The notes below the pieces were generated by a model. The model was given only the letters and a program-made list of their open reading frames with translations. It was not told the origin of the DNA and made no database searches. Shown piece by piece: positions 59,411 through 64,000 of a stretch of 64,000 nucleotides of DNA (its first letter is position 1; each line of letters opens with the position of its first letter). The position numbers and the translations under genes are program-made. Source of the DNA: JAAZMI01 sp050948785 (lineage in GTDB: Bacteria > Bacillota > Dethiobacteria > DTU022 > UBA8154); assembly GCA_050948785.1 (NCBI GenBank), contig JBMNEM010000001.1:1-64000 (forward strand), written 5' to 3'.

Positions 59411-59680
59411 TTACCTTATTCTTTTCAATATGATTTCTTCGTGTTTGGTTACTTCGTTTTCTATTCTTTCCAGTTTCTCTGAATTAAGCTTGTACCCATC
59501 AAATAAAGCATTAAGCTTTTGGCCATGGTCGTTTTCGATTTTGATAACGGTTTCTTTAGTAAATTTAACGTCGGCCTTAATGTCTGCCATTTCGGTTTCC
59601 ATACTGGTCATCCTGGAATCCATATCGCCCATTTTTTTAAATATTTTTTCTAACAGTTCCCGATCAGTCATTAAGCTCAC
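59411..59680 (-). CDS. Small coiled-coil protein next to an XRE regulator
   Basis: 89 residues of predicted helix with heptads: FKKMGDMDSRMTSMETEMAD, IKADVKFTKETVIKIE. Such proteins of unknown function commonly follow XRE genes in Clostridial mobile elements. The start overlaps the end of the XRE gene by four bases (ATGA-type), so it is co-translated. No further assignment is possible. Confidence 0.65.
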   Translation of the reverse strand: MSLMTDRELLEKIFKKMGDMDSRMTSMETEMADIKADVKFTKETVIKIENDHGQKLNALFDGYKLNSEKLERIENEVTKHEEIILKRIR

Positions 59681-60048
59681 TCCTTGTTTTTTTGTTCCCT
59701 TCTGGCCTTCAGTCCCTGCAGGAAAATCTTTAGGTTTTCTTTCTCTTCCTTTGTCATGTCTTTGAGGTCATAGAAGTGTAGTGTCACGTCTGGGCCAAGG
59801 TCGCGCATGATGGCGTTGAGTTCGTCATCAATGGTTTCGATGGGGGCGCGGATGTTGGTTTTTCCAAGGATGTAGTCCGTGCTAACCTGAAAATATTCAG
59901 CGAGTTTTGCAACAGTAGCGAGATCGGGTTCGGCTTTGCTGCTTTCCCATTTGGCAACGGCCTGTTGGGTTAATCCGACTATATCAGCAAGTCTTTGCTG
60001 TGATATCCCTGCATCATCTCTTAACTTTTTTAGGATTTTACCAAACAA
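59677..60048 (-). CDS. XRE-family repressor
   Basis: 123 residues from the TTG at 60048 (AGAGGTGG five bases upstream). FGKILKKLRDDAGISQQRLA with DIVGLTQQAVAKWESSKAEP forms the helix-turn-helix (2-55). The C-terminus (GPDVTLHFYDLKDMTKEEKE) is shared with the relic at 35711. It is divergent from another XRE gene at 60209 with ACAAC/GTTGT palindromes between, a second CI/Cro-like switch. Confidence 0.86.
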   Translation of the reverse strand: MFGKILKKLRDDAGISQQRLADIVGLTQQAVAKWESSKAEPDLATVAKLAEYFQVSTDYILGKTNIRAPIETIDDELNAIMRDLGPDVTLHFYDLKDMTKEEKENLKIFLQGLKARREQKNKE

Positions 60049-60071
60049 CCAAGACCACCTCTTAACCCATG

Positions 60072-60178
60072 ATACAACAAAAAGTTGTATAAATAAATAA
60101 TTACAACAAATTATCGTAAAAGCTCCTTGACAACAACCAGCGGTTGTTATACTATAACGACAACTGGGGGTTGTAGGG
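60072..60178. promoter_or_regulatory. Operators of the second divergent XRE switch
   Basis: ATACAACAAAAAGTTGTAT (60072-60090) and AACAACCAGCGGTTGTT (60132-60148) are exact palindromes. ACAACTGGGGGTTGT (60160-60174) is a third site. TTGACA at 60127 and TATACT at 60148 are the likely plus-strand promoter (short spacing), with the middle operator between them. Confidence 0.83.
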
Positions 60179-60208
60179 CTACAACCAAAGGAAGTGAGGT
60201 AATTCACT

Positions 60209-60430
60209 TTGAGAACATGGCTAAAAGTCAAAAGAAACGAAAGACCTCAAGAACTAATTGCTAAAATGGCCGGAATTAGCCAGCAAATGTATAGCAGAAT
60301 CGAAAGGGGAAAAGCAAACCCCTCCGTTGAGGTAGCCAAAAAAATTGCCGCTGCCTTGGATTTTGACTGGACACGTTTCTTCCCTGATGACTATGACAAA
60401 CAGCTACCAAGGGAAGTAGAAGCGAAATAA
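60209..60430 (+). CDS. Small XRE regulator (Cro-like)
   Basis: 73 residues from TTG (GTGAGG upstream). LKVKRNERPQELIAKMAGIS with QQMYSRIERGKANPSVEVAK is the helix-turn-helix, then KIAAALDFDWTRFFPD. The pattern is the phage-type transcriptional regulator. Divergent from the repressor at 60048. Confidence 0.83.
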   Translation: MRTWLKVKRNERPQELIAKMAGISQQMYSRIERGKANPSVEVAKKIAAALDFDWTRFFPDDYDKQLPREVEAK

Positions 60431-60458
60431 CCCTAATGCTTTCATTTGAGTCCTTTTT

Positions 60459-60872
60459 TTATTCTGATTCCTCATCGTCATAAAAAGTATGTATACATAT
60501 AATATTTGACCAGGGAATTAATACTAAACCATCGTTGGGTCCCTCAGAGTCTGTAAATACCAATACCATTAAAAAATAAAGGATAAGTCCTAATTCATTG
60601 ATGTCATATAAAGATATGTCCCATTGCTTATTTGGATTATCCCTGTAAACACCTGCAAATTTCCGGGCGCTTTCTTCCAATTTTTCAGTAATTAAAGTTC
60701 TGTTTTTTAGTTCAATAATAAGTTTTTCATTTTTTTCCTTTTTGCTTCTATTAGTTATTCCAAAAAGCATTTTTTGTATTTCAACATAGCTTTTTGTACC
60801 TTCAATTGTTTCTATTAAATTTAGATTGACAACCAGTGAATTTTTTTCACGAATGTCTCTGATTTTTGACAT
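60459..60872 (-). CDS. Hypothetical protein
   Basis: 137 residues, soluble, with a helical middle (MLFGITNRSKKEKNEKLIIE) and a hydrophobic stretch (LGLILYFLMVLVFTD, about 96-110), then LVLIPWSNIICIHTFYDDEE. I recognise no family. AAGGAAAG lies upstream of the ATG. Composition is AT-rich, like other genes of this mobile region. Confidence 0.5.
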   Translation of the reverse strand: MSKIRDIREKNSLVVNLNLIETIEGTKSYVEIQKMLFGITNRSKKEKNEKLIIELKNRTLITEKLEESARKFAGVYRDNPNKQWDISLYDINELGLILYFLMVLVFTDSEGPNDGLVLIPWSNIICIHTFYDDEESE

Positions 60873-60969
60873 GACAATTATCTTTCCTTTCTTATTTTGT
60901 ATATTTAATATTTACGATATAAATTTGTTATTTCCTTTCTTTTTTATTAACAAACCGGAGGTGTTTTCC

Positions 60970-61167
60970 TTGGATACTAAAAATGTAGTTTTACAACAAT
61001 TAAAAAGGATCGGTATAGAAGAGGAAAAAGCTTTATTAATTCTAAAACGGCATAACGAAGATACCATTAATAAATGGCTTCAAGTGATAAAAGATAAAAA
61101 GCTTTATAACCCTGGAGCTTTTTTGATAAAAGTACTCGATGAGAACTGGGTTTGCCCTTTAAAATAA
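60970..61167 (+). CDS. Small hypothetical protein (replication-associated-like)
   Basis: 65 residues from TTG with GGAGGTG six bases upstream. RIGIEEEKALLILKRHNEDT and NKWLQVIKDKKLYNPGAFLI resemble the short C-terminal domain (NPGAyLI..I.E.W) found at the end of replication-initiator or DnaD-like proteins of mobile elements, ending VLDENWVCPLK. Too short to assign. Confidence 0.55.
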   Translation: MDTKNVVLQQLKRIGIEEEKALLILKRHNEDTINKWLQVIKDKKLYNPGAFLIKVLDENWVCPLK

Positions 61168-61454
61168 GCGGGGGATGATAATGCTGGAAGAGACTAAAAG
61201 GGGTTTACAGGGATAATCCAAATAAGCAGATGTTTGCGTGGTTGTAATGTGCGAGAAAAGATAGCAATACTTTTTGGGGAGGTGAAAATATGTCTGACGG
61301 TATAACAGACGCTTATAGAGATATGGTGAAGTGGCCCCCATTGTAGTGGTTGTGAATAAGTGGGCAACGCGCAGCGCTGTCCAAGCAGGTGTGGAGCTTG
61401 TGGGTAACCCTGCCTCTGGGGGGTTATCCACAAATCCATACCACAACCACCCCC

Positions 61455-62297
61455 TTAAGCAATCCGTTCCTGTTGCCAGTAAGAATGGGCATAGTAGACA
61501 TCATCAGGTTTTTGCTTGTTAAGTGACTGATGACCCCGTTCAGAATTGTAATAACGGATATAGGCATCAATGCCTTGGCGCAGGGCCCGTGGTGTTTCAT
61601 ATTGCATAATGTAAATATCCTCCCACTTGATAGTTCTCCAAAACCGTTCTGTGATTGCGTTATCAAGGGCCCTGCCTTTACCGTCCATGCTGATCTTGAT
61701 GCCATATTGTTTTAGCGTATTAACATAGTCAGGACTGGTGAATTGGCTGCCCTGGTCACTGTTCAGGATGACAGGAGCCCCGTGTTTATCTACGGTGTTA
61801 ACAACGGCCTTGATTACAAAATCCCTGTTCATGGTTTGTGAAAGTTCATAGCCCATGATTTTCCGGGAGTACCAGTCAATGATGGCTACCAGATACATCC
61901 AGCCGCCTTGCATGGCACAGTATGTAATATCTATCCCCCAGACGTGGTTGGGATGTGCCGGCGTAACGTTGCGCAGCAGATAGGGATAAACATATTGCGC
62001 CCTGTTGCGTTTGCTCAGGTTGGGGCCAGGGTAGATAACCTGAATGCCCATTTCCCTCATGTAGCGCTGGATACGCTTGCGATTTACCTTAAAGCCCAGT
62101 TTCAAATCATTGATATCATCCCTGATGCGCCTCGATCCCTTAAATGGCTTGTCCGTATGGATTTTATCAATTAAGTGCTTAATTTTAATTTCCAGTTCTG
62201 ATGGCTCCTTATTTTGACGATACAGCCCTGTACGGTTTACGCTGAGCAACCCGGCTTGTTCTTTAATAGTAAGTTTGGGATTGTCCCATTCTATCAT
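61455..62297 (-). CDS. IS3-family transposase OrfB (DDE integrase core)
   Basis: 280 residues. An HTH_21-type region (SRRIRDDINDLKLGFKVNRK, RIQRYMREMGIQ) is followed by the rve core with Asp in WGIDITYC, Asp in LNSDQGSQFTS and Glu in AITERFWRTIKWE, then NSERGHQSLNKQKP. It is usually made only as a fusion with OrfA through -1 frameshifting. The sequence before its ATG remains open back to the slippery run at 62335, supporting the fusion. Confidence 0.93.
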   Translation of the reverse strand: MIEWDNPKLTIKEQAGLLSVNRTGLYRQNKEPSELEIKIKHLIDKIHTDKPFKGSRRIRDDINDLKLGFKVNRKRIQRYMREMGIQVIYPGPNLSKRNRAQYVYPYLLRNVTPAHPNHVWGIDITYCAMQGGWMYLVAIIDWYSRKIMGYELSQTMNRDFVIKAVVNTVDKHGAPVILNSDQGSQFTSPDYVNTLKQYGIKISMDGKGRALDNAITERFWRTIKWEDIYIMQYETPRALRQGIDAYIRYYNSERGHQSLNKQKPDDVYYAHSYWQQERIA

Positions 62298-62307
62298 TGC
62301 CTTGCGA

Positions 62308-62616
62308 TCATTGACGGGGCAGTATTCCAGCAGATTTTTTTTTCAGCCATTCCAACTGTGTGGTTAGGCGGCCAATCTGGGAATACAGGTTTTCGATTTC
62401 TTCTTCCTTTTGTTGTTTTTCTTTAGCAGCAGCTTTGGCGCTTTTTGAAGCGGCAAATACCCTGTCAGCGCTTTCCAGCAGCTCTCTTTTCCAGCGATGA
62501 ATCACGCCGGAATGGATTCCATAATCTGAAGCAATATCGGTAATCAAACGTTCTTCTTTAAGGGCTTCAAGAACAATTTTCAACTTTTCTTCTGGTGTAT
62601 ATTGTTTTCTTGGCAT
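62308..62616 (-). CDS. IS3-family transposase OrfA
   Basis: 102 residues. PRKQYTPEEKLKIVLEALKE with TDIASDYGIHSGVIHRWKRE is the HTH_Tnp_1 DNA-binding domain. A leucine-zipper-like helix follows (NLYSQIGRLTTQLEWLKKK). Nine A bases on the coding strand (62335-62343) just before its end allow -1 slippage into OrfB, the programmed frameshift of this family. Ends in SAGILPRQ when no slip occurs. Confidence 0.92.
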   Translation of the reverse strand: MPRKQYTPEEKLKIVLEALKEERLITDIASDYGIHSGVIHRWKRELLESADRVFAASKSAKAAAKEKQQKEEEIENLYSQIGRLTTQLEWLKKKSAGILPRQ

Positions 62617-62702
62617 GGGACATGACTCCTTTCTGTTTGTAAATAATTCGGTACCGGTGTCACTTTTCCCCTGCCAAATCGTGTCTCATTTTATGGGTCC
62701 AT

Positions 62703-62945
62703 TATATTCTGTCACTTTGTCAAGGCCAAGCCATCGTGAGCATATCCTCCTTCGCTGCGCTCAGTCCGGTATCCCTCCCGACGGTGGCCTGCGGCCAGCC
62801 TTGACTTCGTTCCGTCAGGACTCTTTAAAAGAATCGCCCCTTCTGCCCAAAAATGTTTTTTAGGGATGAAAAGGATTTAAGGGATTCGCGCCCCCTAATC
62901 CCCCAGTCCCTGGGGGACTTTAACAAAAAATGTATCTTCTAAAAA
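62703..62945. other. Non-coding stretch after the IS
   Basis: Contains low-information GC-rich sequence (TCCCTCCCGACGGTGGCCTG) and CCCCCAGTCCCTGGGGG, a small hairpin. No gene or continuation of the interrupted frame is seen. Confidence 0.4.
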
Positions 62946-62974
62946 TTGACATACGCATAATTTAGGCGTATAAT
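62946..62974 (+). promoter_or_regulatory. hicAB promoter with operator in the spacer
   Basis: TTGACA (62946), a 17-base spacer and TATAAT (62969) match consensus exactly. ATACGC (62951-62956) and GCGTAT (62966-62971) form an inverted repeat spanning the spacer, a likely HicB binding site. Confidence 0.88.
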
Positions 62975-62998
62975 TAACGGGGTAAGGTGGAAACAATA

Positions 62999-63187
62999 AT
63001 GACAGTGAGAGAGATTTTAAAAATCTTGCATAAAGACGGATGGAGGGTGATCGAATCGAGAACAAAAGGTTCTCACATTCAATTGAAGCACCCTACTAAA
63101 ACTGGGAAGGTCACGGTACCGGCTCATAGAGGCGATATTGCACCTGGCACCCTCAATAGTATTTTAAAACAGGCAGGGTTAAAATAA
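62999..63187 (+). CDS. hicA: HicA mRNA-interferase toxin
   Basis: 62 residues from ATG at 62999 (AAGGTGG upstream; an in-frame GTG 12 bases earlier is less likely). VREILKILHKDGWRVIESRT with the catalytic His in GSHIQLKHP, then VTVPAHRGDIAPGTLNSILK, is the dsRBD-like HicA fold. It cuts translated mRNA until bound by HicB, encoded 36 bases downstream. The length is normal for the family. Confidence 0.92.
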   Translation: MTVREILKILHKDGWRVIESRTKGSHIQLKHPTKTGKVTVPAHRGDIAPGTLNSILKQAGLK

Positions 63188-63223
63188 TATGTTTGCCTGA
63201 TTTTAAGGAAAGGAATGCGTTTT

Positions 63224-63661
63224 ATGCGAAAACTTACTTATTTGGCTGTGTTTGAACCAACCGAAACAGGTTATAGTGTATATTTTCCCGATCTTCCGGG
63301 GTGTGTTAGTTTCGGGAGAGATTTTGAAGATGCCCAAAAGCAGGCGGCTGATGCATTAGGGCTGCATATATATGGTATGGAGAAGGACGGCGATGAAATA
63401 CCGGTTCCATCTAAAACGCCAAAAATAGACTCTGATACAGCGGCAGGGTTTCTAGTGTCTCCTATTACCGTTTTCCCGGATCTTGTGAGGAATGACTTGG
63501 ATAACAGGGCTGTGAAAACCAATCTGACTATACCGGCTTGGTTGAAGGAATTGGCCGAAGCCCAGGGCGTAAATTACTCAAAGATACTTCAAGCTGCGCT
63601 TATGGATTACCTTGGCATATCTGAAAGAGTAGGGAACCTGACTGTAGCCGATAAAAAGTAG
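63224..63661 (+). CDS. hicB: HicB antitoxin with C-terminal DNA-binding domain
   Basis: 145 residues from the ATG at 63224 (AAGGAAAGGA about nine bases upstream; the earlier ATG at 63215 abuts this site). YLAVFEPTETGYSVYFPDLP with GCVSFGRDFEDAQKQAADAL is the degraded RNase-H-like fold that covers HicA. The end (NLTIPAWLKELAEAQGVNYS, KILQAALMDYLG) is a ribbon-helix-helix DNA-binding part. It neutralises HicA and represses the promoter at 62946. Confidence 0.93.
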   Translation: MRKLTYLAVFEPTETGYSVYFPDLPGCVSFGRDFEDAQKQAADALGLHIYGMEKDGDEIPVPSKTPKIDSDTAAGFLVSPITVFPDLVRNDLDNRAVKTNLTIPAWLKELAEAQGVNYSKILQAALMDYLGISERVGNLTVADKK

Positions 63662-63713
63662 TTATTATTTTTGTTCATTATTCTGTTATACTATATAAAA
63701 GGGGGTTGGAATC

Positions 63714-63950
63714 ATGAGTATACCCAAAGAAGAATTACACAAAATGGTAGATGCTTTGCCACAAGAAAAAACCCTGATACTTAAAAATTTTTTAGATAAT
63801 CTATTAAAAACCAATAACGAAGATAAAATTTGGCTGGAAACTGACTTAGGATCACTTCCACCATACGAATGGGGACCTGATGGGGTACCAAAAGGAAAAC
63901 CGATTGATTATAAACCCGACATTGGATTAGTAGTCAAGGAGGGCGAATAG
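63714..63950 (+). CDS. Putative antitoxin upstream of a MazF/PemK-type toxin
   Basis: 78 residues. SIPKEELHKMVDALPQEKTL and ILKNFLDNLLKT form a helical start common in antitoxins paired with MazF-type toxins. The rest is an acidic, proline-rich region (DLGSLPPYEWGPDGVPKGKP). AAAGGGGG precedes the ATG. Its stop overlaps the next start by one base (TAGTG). The assignment relies mainly on that neighbour. Confidence 0.68.
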   Translation: MSIPKEELHKMVDALPQEKTLILKNFLDNLLKTNNEDKIWLETDLGSLPPYEWGPDGVPKGKPIDYKPDIGLVVKEGE

Positions 63951-64000
63951 TGAAAGGCAAGGTTATAGCACAAGGTGATGTAATTGTGGTTGCCCTTCCT
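63950..64000 (+). CDS. MazF/PemK-type toxin, start only (runs off the window)
   Basis: From the GTG overlapping the previous stop, 17 codons read MKGKVIAQGDVIVVALP. The GDVIVV stretch is the usual first strand of the MazF/PemK ribonuclease fold. The remainder lies outside the window, so the call is provisional. Confidence 0.55.
   Translation, partial: MKGKVIAQGDVIVVALP

Larger units (their letters stand above)
61332..62702 (-). mobile_element. IS3-family insertion sequence (IS150-like)
   Basis: Two overlapping transposase frames in the IS3 arrangement, bounded by imperfect inverted repeats (TGGCCCCCATTGTAGTGG at the left, CATTTTATGGGTCCA at the right, read as TGGACCCATAAAATG). The ends are my best reading and not confirmed by a target duplication. 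The element looks complete. It has split a short frame starting at 61290 (MSDGITDAYRDMVKW). Confidence 0.8.

Noticed and set aside
61159..61446. Minus-strand frame with VDNPPEAGLPTS
   Set aside because: It crosses the likely IS end and inverted repeats, with no ribosome site.

Overview
The window looks like a chromosome segment of a Gram-positive, anaerobic, spore-former-type Clostridia (Peptococcaceae/Desulfotomaculum-like). The evidence is the S-layer-homology (SLH) proteins, two classes of c-di-GMP-I riboswitch loci, Clostridial-type ferredoxin and zinc-ribbon proteins, the fol gene order, strong AGGAGG-type ribosome sites with frequent TTG/GTG starts, and Tn1549-like conjugative remnants. 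No species is claimed.

Layout. 1-3.4 kb is a worn accessory patch: an orphan antitoxin, a broken Ig-like gene, a transposon end, an Rpn-nuclease tail, and a DUF433/DUF5615 toxin-antitoxin pair lying between a tRNA-Val(CAC) gene and a partial copy of it. 3.5-34.9 kb is mostly core chromosome. It holds a DUF1287 protein, an alpha/beta hydrolase, an MBL-fold lipoprotein, an ABC exporter, an SLH-SH3-AMIN-amidase cell-wall hydrolase, an Rrf2 regulator, a MATE pump, a K+/H+ antiporter and the methionine importer metNIQ. It continues with a zinc-ribbon/ferredoxin pair that shares the Rrf2 operator, the folate operon folE-HD-folP-folB-folK, and an Fe-S/GTPase/ABC-ATPase trio of unknown role. Last come a c-di-GMP riboswitch-controlled histidine kinase/HDOD/degenerate HD-GYP operon, an acetate-transporter-family gene and a large PAS hybrid kinase.

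35-46.5 kb is a surface-protein and regulator region. It contains gene relics (flagellin tail, XRE tail), a 5'-truncated group II intron, an 816-bp tandem duplication carrying two copies of a second c-di-GMP-I riboswitch, two SLH proteins (one with a stop at codon 4), and PAS/AraC regulators, one of them frameshifted.

46.5-64 kb is mobile and accessory. VirD4 and HTH remnants of a Tn1549-like conjugative element are cut by a TniA/TniB-type transposon remnant, which itself cuts a PcfJ-like gene. Then come a DUF3102 protein, a GNAT-PIN protein split by one in-frame TAA plus an ASCH protein, a Upf1-like SF1 helicase, and two divergent XRE regulator switches (one with ImmA/IrrE) with clear palindromic operators. 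The window ends with a NusG-like gene with an in-frame stop, an intact IS3-family element, HicAB and the start of a MazF/PemK-type module.

Throughout, GC-rich REP-like hairpins (core CCGTCCCCGCGG, usually flanked by ACCAACC/GGTTGGT) fill intergenic gaps between core genes. The most noteworthy items are the two c-di-GMP riboswitch loci, the shared Rrf2 operators, the Fe-S/GTPase/ABC trio, and the GNAT-PIN/ASCH/helicase island.
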